Counted from the first letter of the stretch, positions 22,625-35,175 are shown. The stretch is 64,000 nt of DNA from Prochilodus magdalenae (GCA_024036415.1 JAMWET010004998.1:123501-187500); one strand, 5' to 3'. Numbers and translations are program-made. Notes: generated from the sequence alone by a model not told the origin.

Positions 22625-22870
22625 GCCACCCAGTTACTGGTCCAGTCTCTTGTCATTTAAAAACTTGACTACAGTAATTCACTTCTGGCTGGTCTTCCTC
22701 TGCAGGCCATCAGGCTTTTGCAACTGATCCAGAATGCAGCAGCATGACTTGTCTTGTGCTCCCTGTAGAAGCCTGCATCAGATTTAAAACCCTCATGTTA
22801 GCATACAAAGCCCAGAATGGACCAGCATCTCTCTACCTTATAGCAACGGTCATAAGTCTGTCTGTACCTT
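22625..22870 (+). mobile_element. L2-type LINE fragment, ORF2 C-terminal part
   Basis: CTGGTCCAGTCTCTTGTCAT, ACTTGACTACAGTAATTCAC, CTGGCTGGTCTTCCTCTGCA, CAACTGATCCAGAATGCAGC and ACAAAGCCCAGAATGGACCAGC correspond in order to LVQSLV, LDYSNSLLAGLP, QLIQNAAA and YKA..GPAS. That is the tail of vertebrate L2 ORF2. The HWLPV block is deleted between 22760 and 22780 and stops are present. Confidence 0.8.
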
Positions 22871-22979
22871 AAGCCCTTTGAGCTTTAGGTACAGCATGGG
22901 ACCCAGATGGGGTAACTTGTTATCTGATTTCTAAGGATAAACACTAACTAGGTATTGCTAAGTAGAAGAACAGATACAC

Positions 22980-23325
22980 AAATAGTTGCACCAAGAAGGA
23001 ATCAGCTGACAGGAATACAACTTGATGACAAGTGTACAACTTGATAACTTGGTGACATTGTGAGACATGCGAAAGATTCAAGTTTCATGTTCAAGATTCA
23101 AGTTTCACCATCCCAAAGGCCTGGTGTCGCTCCATCTCCACCCCTACTGCAAAATCTGCAGGAACTCCATAATAATGGTCAAGGTGCATAGGATGGATTG
23201 TCACAGGACATCATTAGGAGCCTCTACAACTCCATGTCGAGATGGCTGGTATGTTGTGTTAGCAAACATGCAGCAGATGGTTCAGCCCTACATGTTTGAT
23301 TTTGAAGAATGCTAGTCCCATATGG
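22980..23325 (+). mobile_element. Tc1-like element, internally deleted
   Basis: The terminus AGTTGCACCAAGAAGGAATC, CTGACAGGAATACAACTTG and GACATTGTGAGACATGCGAA is followed almost directly by the transposase C-terminus (CTACTGCAAAATCTGCAGGA, GATTGTCACAGGACATCATT, GTGTTAGCAAACATG). The catalytic core is missing between them. The 5' part also contains an internal partial duplication (AACTTGATGAC...AACTTGATAAC). Confidence 0.75.
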
Positions 23326-24525
23326 GAAACAAACCCATTCAGTCATTTTCACCTGAATGATGAATAAATGGTGCAAAATGTGCATGATGTCCAATGGCAT
23401 TTTAAGAGGTCTAATTATGATTTGCAGCTAAGGTTCAAAAACTTACACTTTCATCTTATGAAGGGTAGGCATTAAAAGGTTAGCACAAAGTGTTATATCC
23501 ATAAACCACAGTTAGCTATCTTACTGCTGGACTGTGCTTCTGAAACTTCACACAGGCTTCCGTTATGAGTCACAACAGTTGTATTTGTGAACACAGAGGG
23601 GAAACTTCTCATGTGCTTTGTTGTTCATCACACCTGTAAAATACAGCACAAACACGGTAAGCTACTATACTCAGTTGAGGACTGTAATGTTGGGTGTTGC
23701 TAGTGTAATGGTAAGCTAATATATATGAATGTAAAGGTTACAGTGCATACTTAAAAAGAGGCTCTTGTGTTTCTGAACCAGGGGATCTATAAAGAACCAT
23801 GTAATATGCAAATGGTGGATATAAAATGTTTTGTGTACGGTTCTATATGGCTCCACAAGGGGTTCTTCCATTGTTCTGATGCAATAAGCTCATAAATAAA
23901 GTTTTCTTTGGGGGCCATTTTGAACTGTGCATGAATGGATTAAAAACATTTTATGCCAAAACATTATCACAAATCTATCATAAGGCAAAATCCCAGACCT
24001 CAGGCTGACCATCTAACCATCTGTGGTAATAGCTTTCTTTAAGGGAGCTTTAAGAGCCATTAAACTCTTCAGACGTCTGGTTCCCGTCACTGCCACTGTG
24101 AACGTTTATGATTGGGTAAGTTTCTCTAAAGCTGAACGTTTCACACCAAACCACCCTGAATGACTTTGTTTATGTCTTAACCATTTAATTACGTACAATT
24201 TTTAATAAATCAGCAGAGCTTCCCTTAAAATTCATTTCTCAGCCACAGGACCTAAGGAAATCTACAAAACGCAACGTGTTGATGTGAAAAATGCTGCCTT
24301 GTTGGCTTTAGACCAGGAAAATAAATTTATAAACATCAAACAGAAGATTAAGTGAAATAAACTCAAAAGTGAATCAGTAACTAAAATGTAAACAGTAGAT
24401 AATACAAATACACATGAATAAAAAATTGTATAAATAAAATAAATGTGCATTTATACAGTACAGCAACATTACTGCTCGTTTCTGCTCAAAGCAAGCTCTT
24501 GTAAAGCAACCTTTAGATAGGCAAG
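23326..24525. other. Non-coding flank, nothing recognised
   Basis: About 1.2 kb, AT-rich, no transposon termini or coding-like frames. Confidence 0.35.
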
Positions 24526-24529
24526 CCGG

Positions 24530-24795
24530 CTGTTCAAAATTAAAAGCATTAAATCACCATTTGCTGGCAGTTAGGACGCACCCTTCATGGACCAGCGGGC
24601 GACAGTGGTCGCTCCACAGACAGGTCATCCTCTGGCTGTGAGTGATGCGCTTCATCAGAGGCCACAGCGCCCAGAGAAACGAACATTTAGGCCTGACCGC
24701 TGCAGCTGACATTTATCTCTATACTGAAGGGGAGGCGGGGGGAGGTTGCTGGCCAGTTTTTGTCACCACTGCTGGCCGAATCATGATTCTATTCT
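24530..24795. promoter_or_regulatory. GC-richer repeat-free island, candidate conserved element
   Basis: A local rise in GC with motifs such as GGACCAGCGGGCGACAGTGG, GTGATGCGCTTCATCAGAG and GACCGCTGCAGCTGACATTT (E-box CAGCTG). The flanks are AT-rich. No coding frame or transposon text is seen. Function is inference. Confidence 0.3.
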
Positions 24796-25404
24796 TTATG
24801 CTACTGACCTTAGCCAGGCCTACATTGTGGCATTTTTGAGCATAGGACTCACATGAACAACTTGAGCTACTACAGTAAAAGAGAATGACTAATATTGTGT
24901 AGTGAAAAAGGTATACATACAATACCAGTCAATCGTTAAGGTGGACTCCCTCCACCCATAAGTCCTTTTGTCTAGACAGTGTTAAATCACTCCAATCACT
25001 ACATCGTATCTTTTTACTACGTGCACCTTCCAAAAAAAATAAGTGGCATGTCTGTTCTGACTGAAGAATAGCATTATATAACATAATGTGGCATTTATTG
25101 TCTCTACAGAGGCCACTCTAGGTTAAATTTCCAGTCAAAACAAGTTTTAAAAACAGTTAAATGCAAGTTTTCTTTTGTTGTCAGGAGATATTACTGAGGG
25201 AATTGGATAATGAAAGATAAATGAAAAGAGGTTTACAGAAAATACGCCTATATAATAATGCTGGTGGACCATTATCACTGTCCCTATTAGAAGCTTAAAG
25301 CTTTCATCTTTGAAGGAGAGGAGAAAATCTGATTTCTGACACATCTCAATGCTTTCAGTCTGAAATGAAATCAAACAAAAAAGCTGCTAGTGTTCTCAGA
25401 AAAA
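24796..25404. other. AT-rich spacer, nothing recognised
   Basis: About 600 bp without recognisable features. Confidence 0.35.
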
Positions 25405-25480
25405 TGAACTGACCACCCCGGAGTCCAGATCTTAACACCACTGGCTATGTTTGGGATTACCTGGATCGTGAGAAGCAGGA
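25405..25480 (+). mobile_element. Small Tc1-like transposase fragment
   Basis: ACCACCCCGGAGTCCAGATC, TTAACACCACTGGCTATGTT, TGGGATTACCTGGATCGTGA and GAAGCAGG correspond to the PPxSPDLNxxExxWDYxDREKQ region around the catalytic E of a Tc1-type transposase. The frame is broken (the D and E codons are altered). A following 18-bp unit, AAACTTTTAAGATAATAA, is tandemly repeated at about 25482-25518. Confidence 0.6.
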
Positions 25481-25518
25481 AAACTTTTAAGATAATAATA
25501 AAACTTTTAAGATAATAA

Positions 25519-26820
25519 GATTATATTACATTTACTTTTTGAGTGTTTTGTGTAATTTCCTGTTAAATATGAACTTTTTTCATGTTAAAACATGAATAAG
25601 TGGTACTGAATAGCATTTCTATTCAATTAAAAAATAAATTGTCGCCGATGTTTTAACGGTGCCTTCAGAAACTTGCTTTTAAATCATTTTATGGTCTACA
25701 GTATATTTTTTTCATCCATCCATGGTTCAGAGGTACGCACATGAGGCAAGTATTACCCATTATTGTCCATATTATATATTATTTCCATATATAAACTATT
25801 TTCCATTTTTCCATGATTTTACTATTAGAACATGTGTAGCTTCACTGGTTTTGTGCAACAGTGAATGAAATTGCTATATTTATATTATGCTGTGGCCAGC
25901 ATGACTTCTGATTTCCATCACCAACAGTAAAACAAATGGGAGCCAGTGAGTTTCACTACAGTGCACATCATTCTTACATTAAACCCTGCTGAATGATTTT
26001 ACATCCATGACTGAATTATGCACGATGGGTGTAAATATGGCTCTGAAGACAGCAAAATATATGATTTTGATTGAATTTATTGGAGAAGTTTAGATTACCC
26101 AATTCTATATGTTTTATTTCATTGCTTTGAATAATTTCATTCCAAAATGTAGAAAATAATACAAGACATGTCTGAGTGACCGAGGCATGTTCTGTTCATT
26201 CACCAGTCATGCTGTGGCCTACAGTGGTTTTTACTACACAGCACATAATGTTCTCTGTGAAATTGGCCAGGAATAAAGTGACCTCTCTCCATTATACCAG
26301 AGACATAGCAGGCATTCTCTGCAACCCCCCAGCCTTCATTAGGTAACATGATTGACACCAAATTAGAAAATTACAATAGTTATCTTATTAAAGCGCTCCG
26401 TTTATTTCAGCCTTACCTTCCCAGCTAAATTGTGATGTAGACGTTTTAACAGGTCTTACAATAACAGCAGCAGAAGTGCTTCACCTGTATCTGTCTCACT
26501 ATGGCAGAAATGCAGTGCTTAATGACTAATATCTCTCTTTTCATGCATTCAGGGGAGGTTTCTATGATTCAAATCACCATCAGAACACAACGTTCTCTTG
26601 TCAAACCTCAGAGAGAATCTCTCCTTGAAACCTCCTAACTTCACACCGACAGATCGACAGCACTGATGGAAAAGCATTATATTCTTGTAATCTCTTTTTT
26701 TCATCTGAGCTCCACAAAAAAAACGTCTGTGTGGTTTTATCTACCAGAATGGCTGTAATTCACATTTCACTGTCTACTTATCAACCTGTATGTACTGATT
26801 TGCTACTGTGCCTTTTAAGA
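25519..26820. other. Non-coding flank, nothing recognised
   Basis: About 1.3 kb, AT-rich, no transposon ends or coding-like frames. 26200-26660 is less AT-rich and repeat-free. Confidence 0.35.
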
Positions 26821-26825
26821 CTAAA

Positions 26826-27335
26826 GAATAGCTACACCCAGAAGGAGTCTGACAGGTGTAAAACTTGGTGGGTAGCTTTAACATCACAACACATGTGAGT
26901 TTCATGCTAAGATGCACATGTGGCGTAAGCAAGGATGGGCCTTATCGCTGTACTTAACCGACCCAACAGCCACCATTGCAGAAATTCAACGTGCAGCCAT
27001 GCCCTCCAAGAGTCATCCTATTATTGCCAGGGCTATTGGAAGATGGGTGCACAATGCTCAGCTACATTCACACAGACCGTTACGATGACTGCCCTTAACA
27101 CCACATCAACATAGCCAAAGACCTGCTTTTGTCTTGGTGAGGACGACCATGATGAGTCCGTGTGGAGGTCTGACGCTTCTCTGCAACTGTTTTTTTGAAC
27201 ATCCAAAGGAAAAAGTTCAGCCACTCCTTTGGGATGTATGGACCCCTTAGAGGGCTATATATAGTTTCTTTCTCACCAGCCAGAAAAATTGGTGCAATAG
27301 GCTGAATGGACCATGTGTTCATAGTTATGACACAG
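26826..27335 (+). mobile_element. Tc1-like element (CACCCAGAAGG family), internally deleted
   Basis: The terminus AGCTACACCCAGAAGGAGTC and CTTGGTGGGTAGCTTTAAC is followed by transposase gene text: ACAGCCACCATTGCAGAAAT, GACCGTTACGATGACTGCCC, and GTCTTGGTGAGGACGACCATG. The last is a corrupted SDESxFCLxRDD block at the first catalytic D. The C-terminal block seen in sister copies is absent. Confidence 0.75.
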
Positions 27336-27544
27336 CAGATTGAAGAGTAGATTTACATTTTACATAGTATATCAATCTCATTTGAGAAAAAAAATCATAA
27401 TCAGAATAATCGTATGCAATCATATGGTCTCTTCATCCTCTTTATCTCCCTGGAGCACAAATCAAGAATTAAACCCCAGTGGCTCAACCCACCTAGCCCC
27501 TCTCCCCAGCCACCCCCCACCCCCTTTAATTTGAACCCCTTATT

Positions 27545-27865
27545 AGCTTTAATTTGCTGTAAAGTGAACGTGCAACCTGACTACGATGGAGGTGATTAGC
27601 ACGCCCTGGCCGGCTGAATGGGCCGGTGTGGAGGATGTGCCGCTCGAGCCGATGTGTTCATTCCCTCCCAGCGGTGCAGACTGTTTGTGCCGCCTCCGGG
27701 TCCCATGTGGGAGCCAGACGGGCACGCTCTTGGCACAGCGCCGGCTCCCTCCACTTATCTGTTTACACAATTTAGACGCCTATTTCAGGAACAAGGAACT
27801 GCCGGCCACCCGCCCACCTACTCTCCGCACGCCGACCTGGGGCTGCCATAGCAACGGTCTACTTT
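27545..27865. promoter_or_regulatory. GC-rich repeat-free island with an RFX-type X-box
   Basis: CpG-containing and much richer in GC than its surroundings: GCCCTGGCCGGCTGAATGGG, TGCCGCTCGAGCCGATGTG, CGCACGCCGACCTGGGG. GCTGCCATAGCAAC at 27842-27855 is a near-palindromic X-box (consensus GTTGCCATGGCAAC). ATCTGTTTACACAATTTAG at about 27757-27775 contains a forkhead-like TGTTTAC. No coding frame is convincing. It could be a distal enhancer or a minor CpG-island promoter. Confidence 0.4.
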
Positions 27866-28585
27866 GGTCTCAATAACATGAAGGGGGGGTGGTGAAGGGG
27901 GATGGTAGGGGGGTGTTGTGCCACAAAGTAAGAAAGGCTACCATCCATGGAACCCAATACACAGGTTCTCACTTCCATCACATGGATGGCTGGATGATGT
28001 GTGAACTGCTGTGTGTATGTTGTTTGTTTGCCTGTTCATTTTGCATAGCCAGCGTTTCTCTGCTTTGAAGGACACTACTTTATGGCTGTAAATTGATTAA
28101 TTAGACGCCTTTCACCTTTCCTTCTGCAGATTTTTAACTGTAGGCCTAAGGCTCCACCCCTGATCTAGATAATTACTGTCTTCACATATTCTTAATCAGA
28201 TGAATGAGTGGCATAAGATTTGGAATAGAGGAGGAAGCAGCAGGTGGATCCTCAGCAGCATGGTCTACTCGAATTTACTTTTATTTAGATTATTAAAAGG
28301 GTTCAAAATTAAATTAAGGAGTTGCTGTAATACATTGTAGAGGCTTTCCTGATCCTACTACTTCACATTCATACAAAACAATAGAAAGTTGGTTTGTCAC
28401 TACATTTGTCATTACATTGTTTTTTTGCACTATATTAAATAAACATTTTTACTATTATCTGTATCAATGGTCCAGTCAGGCTTATATGATGCACATATGC
28501 ATGGCATAGATGTGTTTTGCATATACATTCTTATATGCTCACCAGACAACAAAATAGTCAATCTGGTTGTTTATGGTGGTAGATA
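27866..28585. other. No feature recognised
   Basis: Begins with a G-rich stretch (AAGGGGGGGTGGTGAAGGGG) and then becomes AT-rich. No coding or repeat feature. Confidence 0.35.
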
Positions 28586-28589
28586 ACAT

Positions 28590-28990
28590 TGCATGAGGAT
28601 GATGGCTAAAAGAAGTAATGGTGTTTGGGCATGCCAAGGAGCATTGTGTGAAGGAAGTGGCTGGATTTACAGGTTTATGGAATCGTATGATCGTACAGGT
28701 CTACCAGCAGTGGCTGATTTCCCAGTCTACAGAAAACTCTCCTCAGAATTGCGCCAAGGAAGACGTCCACCAAATCTGGGCCAACTATGCAATTCTTTAA
28801 TGTAAGAGTGGCTGAACATTGATGTCACCAACATCCAGAAACATGTCCATGCCAAATCGGGTTGCAGCTGTTATTCATGCTAATGGAGGTATTACACATG
28901 ATTAGGCACATTTTAGTCACAGGTGACTCATCTTTTGTCTGGTGAACTCAAATTACATTCCAAGATGCCTTGCAAGTCTACAAAAACAAA
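28590..28990 (+). mobile_element. Tc1-like transposase remnant, a different family
   Basis: Plus-strand text includes GGATTTACAGGTTTATGGAA, ATTGCGCCAAGGAAGACGTC, AAATCTGGGCCAACTATGCA (ENLWAQLCN-like) and GTAAGAGTGGCTGAACATTG. CTGTTATTCATGCTAATGGA and GGTATTACACATGATTAGGC follow, the typical C-terminal tail of a Tc1-type gene. Several stops are present. A matching tail in opposite orientation lies at about 40340-40415. Confidence 0.6.
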
Positions 28991-31900
28991 AACATCACAT
29001 GTTACCTTCACAGACATGTCATGGTCAATTTCATGATTAACAAACACTACTGACTGACTTTATTTTATTCATTTCTATAGGTACTACTATGGGAAACTGG
29101 CACAAGTCACCTGCAGTCAGTCGTTCCAATATAATTAGAGGTAAATATAGAAACACTGTGAATCTTGATGCAAATAAATATTAACATCACCTTCTTGTCT
29201 AGCATTCCAGTAGCACAACATAAAGTCATCCTGGGTAAGATAGCTTTATGTAATACTTTCCGGCAGCTGAGTAAGCTGCTAAAAACTTTGTAAAAGAAAG
29301 ACTATACCTTCTAAACAAGGAATTCTGTTGTCACTGGATAGTTTGACATGCTTTGTTGGAGAATGCTGACTGCCAGTTTAGTTATGTCAGCTAGCAAGCA
29401 CATACTGAGTGATGGACATAGAGGGAAGGACATTTCCAGCAAGAGAGTGCAGGGCAATTATACTGTGATTTATTATACTTATGATTTCCTGATATTAGAG
29501 CCAGTTAGAGTGTTGTGCTATTTCAGTACATAGTTAGTTACTAATGGGCCCATTCCGTGGAAAACCATTTTATATTTTATACCATGAGGTTATTAAATGT
29601 ATTGTTAGTTGGCCCTGTTCATTCAAAATGTAAGGTGTAGTAGGTTTCTTTATGGCCAAAAAATAAAAAATAAAAACAACAGTAAAATGTATACATTTTC
29701 TACAGTGAATTTACAGATGTTTACTGTCCTGCCACCTGGTCACCGCTGCTCTATACACACTCCCTGCTAGCAGCCCAGAGTGAGGACATTCAATAAAGCT
29801 GAAGAAGGAATGTTGGGAAGTACATTAAACTTCCTGAAAGACCTGATTATTTTAAGCTGTCATCATCTTACAGTAACTGTTCCCCTTTAGAAGAGTCTCG
29901 CCAAATCTGCCCTGAAAGAAAGCCTTGTTCTGCAGAGACTGGCGCTCATGTGACACTGCAGATGATCTTTCAGTATAAAAAGTGACTTATTACTGAACTG
30001 ACATAATTTGTCAAATGAGTTGTAGGAGTTTTACAGAATTACAGAGAATTACAGAATATGCAATATTCCCAAATAAATTACACCACATGTTGTTCTGTAT
30101 GGCCAAAGGTGACTCAACTATTCTGGAGGCGGAAAACAGAAACTCTGGCAGAGCATGTATCACAGACACCTTAAGCAAGTTATAGTCAATAAATAATAAA
30201 AAATAATGCCATTAACTGTAAATATGGCATAAACTCCAAATGGCACAGGTCGACCATTTTAGCCATTTTGCCCTTTGCGAAACAGCAAATCATTTCAGGC
30301 TGAACAAAAGGTTTGGCCCTTTTTACCTGCATGCTCTTACTGAAAATAGCTGAAAATAGTCAAGTTCATTACTGTGCTGAGGGAAAATTTCAGCTGGCTA
30401 AGGTTAAATGCGATGTAATGACAGTGATTTGGGTTGAGATTTTTTGGCCTGAGCTGCTTTGTGACGCAGTTTGAGAAAATTCCTTCCTCGCCATCAACAG
30501 AGCACTCTCAGGGCAGGTAAATGGTTTGGGTAATCGGCGTTGTCTTTGCTTTACATGAAATTGCTGTCAGGGACCTCAGTTTGTTTCGATAAATTAAGGC
30601 TATAACCACAGCACAGGAGGCTTTTGGTTGGCCAGAATATGATTATGAGAAATTACATCTGACAATAACTCTAGCCATTTGCAGAATTCCCTAATTAAGC
30701 CTTAGTTCTTACAAGATTGGCAATGAGGGTGCAGACAGAGCATGAAAGCATTCACCATAGGCTTGAGTGGCAGTTCAGTTAATAAGACTGAACAGGCTGA
30801 AAACACTTGGGTGAGGGTGCTATTTCATTGAAATAATGTAAACCCAAAGTTCCAGATTTGTGTCTTTCTGAGTTAGTGCTTGGATAAGCAAAATTAACTG
30901 TTTCCAATATAAAGTCTGGCTGCAAAGCTGCATAACATTTTCCAGTATTTTTCTTCAGGTTATAGTTTAAAATATCGATTATGTTTGTCATATTAACCCT
31001 CTTTCATCAGGGACTGCTTCATTACAGAACTGAACGTGTTGCGTGACTGAATAGCACACTCAAAGGACTCAATAAAAGGTATTGGAACCATTCAATCAGA
31101 ATCAGGTGGCACCTCTGGCCAGTTTTATATGGTGATTCGGTGGCCATAGCTGCAGGCAGCGACTTATGTCAAATTAATGTTTTATTAATTTCTTTAAGAA
31201 CCAGATGAAAATGCAAAGCAGACCATGTGATAGCTTCAGCCCTCAGCTCAACTTTGAAAAAGAAAACAAACACATGCAAATGGGGCCAAAATCACACTTC
31301 CAATCATGGCATAATAGACTGCATGTTCCTTTTGGCTCTTCGTACACCACGCTCACACACGTTTCCTCAGTCACAGAACATTAACCTTGACCCTTAGCGC
31401 AGATGATAATATGCTGCATTGCACCTTCATCACATCCCATTATTTTATCAAAGCCTTGAACGCCTCTGTATGCGTTATCCCGTGCTAAATTAAAAAGAAA
31501 AACTCTGACTGTAATTTCAAGACACCCAATCTCAGCCCCCCTGCATATAACACCAGGATTAAGCCTTCTGCCCTTCTCATATTCTACTCTTCCCCTGTAA
31601 TACTGTGAGCCCTTTAGAAAGTGAACTTTAAATTCTGTGCCTGTAATAACTATGTAATTGTACATTAACAATATGCTTGACACTTTAAGTACTTGTTACT
31701 GATGTAAAGCCAGAATTATATTTATGTTACCATGTCACAGCACAAGTTTACTACCACAGCTTTCCTAATATTAGGAACGTGGGCATGTCCTGGACAGGTG
31801 CAGTGGTGTACTAATGTAGGTCATAACACAGGAGAAAATCCGATCTATTTGTTTAATTGGAATTGTGTAATTCCAAAAGTAAAACGTGAAGTTGATAGAT

Positions 31901-32078
31901 ATGTGGAGATATTTAAATAAGCTGTACTAATCCATCTGTATTACTCTACATCACTTGTTGCATGTATTGTTAGTGTGCAATAAAAATAATAGATTTTACT
32001 GTTTTGTGAAAAAGATCACAGGTTATAGCAGCCAGACACATGAAAAGTAATTTACTTGGCAATTCAGAGCTGTATATA
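28991..32078. other. Three kilobases of non-coding flank
   Basis: No transposon ends or convincing coding frames. 29830-29990, 30250-30700 and 31380-31680 are repeat-free and only moderately AT-rich, with TCCCTAATTAAGCC (homeodomain-type) near 30688 and TTATCAAAGCCTTGAACGCC (TCF-like ATCAAAG) near 31446. These are the likeliest places for regulatory DNA, which is inference only. Confidence 0.35.
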
Positions 32079-32610
32079 CAGGGGTTGGACAATGAAACTG
32101 AAACACCTGTCATTTTAGTGTGGGAGGTCTCATGGCTAAATTGGACCAGCCTGGTGGCCAGTCTTCATTAATTGCACATTGCACCAGTAAGAGCAGAGTG
32201 TGAAGGTTCAGTTAGCAGGTAAGAGCACAGTTCTGCTCAAAATACTGCAATGCACACAACATTATGGGTGACATACCAGAGTTCAAAAGAGGACAAATTG
32301 TTGGTGCACGTCTTGCTGGTGCATCTGTGACCAAGACAGCAAGTCTTTGTGATGTATCAAGAGCCACGGTATCCAGGGTAATGTCAGCATACCACCAAGA
32401 AGGACGAACCTCCACCAGCATCACGTAGTGACCTGGCCACTATCCTGCAAGAAGAATGGCTTAAAATCCCTCTGACCACTGTGCAGGACGCAGTATATGT
32501 CAGTCCAAGACGAACTGACGCTGTATTGGCCGCAAAAGGAGGCCCTTCACCATACTAATAAATGATTGTGGTCTAAAACCAGGTGTTTCAGTTTCATTGT
32601 CCAACCCCTG
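32079..32610 (+). mobile_element. Complete non-autonomous Tc1-like element with perfect 31-bp TIRs
   Basis: TIRs at 32079-32109 and 32580-32610 are identical inverted copies beginning CAGGGGTTGGACAATGAAAC, and the element is flanked by TA on both sides (32077-32078 and 32611-32612). Inside, codons from an ATG at 32264 encode a 54-residue helix-turn-helix start (PEFKRGQIVGARLAGASVTK, SRATVSRVM) before a TAG at 32426. The last 42 residues of a transposase (DLATILQEEWLKIPLTTVQ ... AAKGG) follow in another frame from 32430 to a TAA at 32556. The whole DDE catalytic core is deleted at the junction near 32410-32430, so it could only move with transposase from elsewhere. The intact TIRs and clean target duplication suggest a comparatively recent insertion. 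Confidence 0.93.
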
Positions 32611-32612
32611 TA

Positions 32613-33865
32613 TATAGCAACTGAAAACACCACAAGAGCATAAACTTCAAATTTCACATGCTTATACATTATGATGTGGTCAACATAGACATTCTCGCAC
32701 GTCAAATCCTATGGGTGTGGTTCCCAGGGTGACTGTCTGGTTTTCACTTCTTTGACAAGGATTTTCATAAAATCTTGATTTTTCTCTTCTTACATAATAA
32801 GTATGAATATCCATTCGTCAAACAGAGTTCTCAATCTTCTCATGACACAAAATGGTTAGCCAGCATCAGAAGCAACCACAGATTGTTCTTTTTTTGCATC
32901 TTCCAAATCATTCTATAGCGGCATCATAATCAAGCTGCTGCCTCAATGTAAAAACATGGAAACATGACTCACTCTAGAGCTAGTGCTTGGTTTGTCTGTG
33001 CCATGCTATTGTAGAAATATGGCACCTGCTCCCTCATTCTAAGCTAATGAATACACAACCGTTCATCATTACAGGTGATTAAGCACCTATTAAGACATGA
33101 TTTTGTAAACTATGTGGCATTTATGCTAATAGATCTGCCTGAATCTTACACCCTGCTCATTTAATCAGAGTATTGATTTTCTACATCAGTTACTTTAATA
33201 TAAAGGGAGTAAATAAACACTATCAAGTATACAATCATTTTGGCGGTAATAGCCTTTAATGGTTCAGATTGAGCTATAAAACTATACCAGTCAGCATTTT
33301 AATAGGAGCCTATTCTGATTTTCATTTTCCTTTAGTGTGTTATGCCACACTTAAGAAAGATAAAGAATTCGATGTACGCCTGTTGGCTTATCCATCTTCA
33401 GAATCTATTCAAAAGGGCATCAAGTGTTATTTTATCAAAGTTATGCAATGTATCATTTTTCTGCTTTTGTATGTGTCATAGCATGGATGTTGTAACAATT
33501 CATTGCGTCATAATAAGGTATTTTCAGAAAGTTACATATATTATGAGCAAAAAAATCATTTCAAATAGCAGCTTGGGTCAAACACTTCTCAACTTATCAG
33601 ATTGCGCCATCGGAAGTGTTGCACAATAGGATGCAGGGCACGGGCTATTGTTCTGTTTGCTTACTACTGCAGGGTCCGTGAACTTCGCTTTAAGGCAGCC
33701 AGGGGATTACTTAGTAAGAACAACATCTTTTTTACAGTGCAGCATGGTGGTTTCCTCCACCTGCTTGGAATCTGCTTTCATGTAACTGCTCCGAAATGTA
33801 GGTCAGCTAGGGCCATGGGCTCACCGCACCGGACGTTAGTAACTGTGCACCACCTGAGAGTCATC
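32613..33865. other. Non-coding flank, nothing firmly recognised
   Basis: AT-rich to about 33600. 33600-33865 has higher GC and may already belong to the Tc1-like copy on its right, but I cannot align it. Confidence 0.35.
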
Positions 33866-33869
33866 TCAG

Positions 33870-34380
33870 GATTAGCAGGCTGACAGGAAGAGGGATTAGT
33901 GGCCTTGTCGTTGTTGAAGGATGCCTGGACAGCGTGGTGGACAGTCGGCCTGTCACGTGACCGAGGGAAGCCGCTCTGAGGCCTTGTGGACTTACAAGGG
34001 ACAGGAGCGAGCAACAAAGGTCATCCAGAGGGAAACACACAACAAACCTGACCAGTTTATTTTGCTTATCCAGCGTCCAATGCCAATGTGCCAGGCACAT
34101 AAAGTGCCATCGTGCCAGGCACTCTTCAGTGATGAGTCCCTCTTTTGTCTTGGTAGAGACGACCAACGAATCCCATGTGTTACTCCTCCTCCACCCTTAA
34201 CGTTTGCAGGAACCGTGTGAGAATAATCAAGATGCATGGGATCAGTTACCAGAACACCACTAGAAACGTCTACAACTGCATGCTGAGATGTCTGATATTT
34301 GTATTAGCAAACATGGCGGCTTGATGCCATACTGAGAGGCTTTACTTCTGTATGTTTAGCTCAAGGCATGATGCCAGAAT
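33870..34380 (+). mobile_element. Tc1-like transposase remnant with catalytic-region text
   Basis: TGATGAGTCCCTCTTTTGTC TTGGTAGAGACGACCAACG at about 34131-34169 encodes FSDESLFCLGRDDQR, the block holding the first catalytic Asp of Tc1-type transposases. Upstream, CGTGGTGGACAGTCGGCCTG, CAGAGGGAAACACACAACAA, and downstream, GTTTGCAGGAACCGTGTGAG, TTAGCAAACATGGCGGCTTG, fit the same gene. The region between the first D and the C-terminus is deleted and frames are broken. Confidence 0.75.
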
Positions 34381-35175
34381 TCACCAAAAAGTAATAAATA
34401 CAAAAATGTAAGTGTCTTTAGCATTTATGAAAATGTTTTGTGTTGTGAGTATATGAGTATAATAAGACTATATCATTTTCATAATTATATACCTACAATC
34501 TACCTTGCTAAAATGGGAAAGAAATAATGCAAAATTTACTTGCTTCTAATGTGTACATAATTTCCACATAAATCAAATATATTACATCCGCACAAAGCTG
34601 GCTTTCACTTTATTTATTTAGCAATTATTATGTTTGTTATGTTTTTTTTTTGTACATTATAGCATACAGTATTACATTTTTAATATATTTTTATGAAAAA
34701 AAAAACGAATGCTCTTCCTTCTTTCAGTGTGTAGATTCAGAGCCTGATTCTAGTGAAGGCTGCCATGGAGAGGTTACTGTAGTTTGTTGTGGAACTGGTT
34801 TAAACTGCTCTCTGGATCGTTCAGACCTTTGGCAGTCGTGGCCTTCCTGATGGTGAATACTAGCGTGTTTCCTGCCTCCACTGGACGCAGAGCATGGAAA
34901 CACAGGGCAGGGACGGCAGCAGCTCCGGGACGACCCGTTTCCCTCTCCCTCTGAGACTGGAAGGGGAAAGGAAAACGTGACTGAATGGAGACCTCTCAGT
35001 AACTTTCATTTTTGTGGGGGTAACACTCAGAGCGAAACAGGTGTGTTGTTATATCTGATATATCTGACATCTTAGACATCAGATATCCTATCAAATTACA
35101 TAACAAACTGGGGGACATTCCAGATGTTTATGATGCAAATAAACAAATAAGCACTTTTTTTAACAGTACCACCTG
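34381..35175. other. Non-coding flank, nothing firmly recognised
   Basis: AT-rich to 34720. 34735-35000 is GC-richer and repeat-free (GAAACACAGGGCAGGGACGG, GCAGCAGCTCCGGGACGACC), possibly regulatory. Confidence 0.3.

Noticed and set aside
27586..27876. 96-codon open frame over the GC-rich island
   Set aside because: Overlapping open frames in several phases follow from the GC content; the peptide resembles no known protein and the segment looks regulatory.
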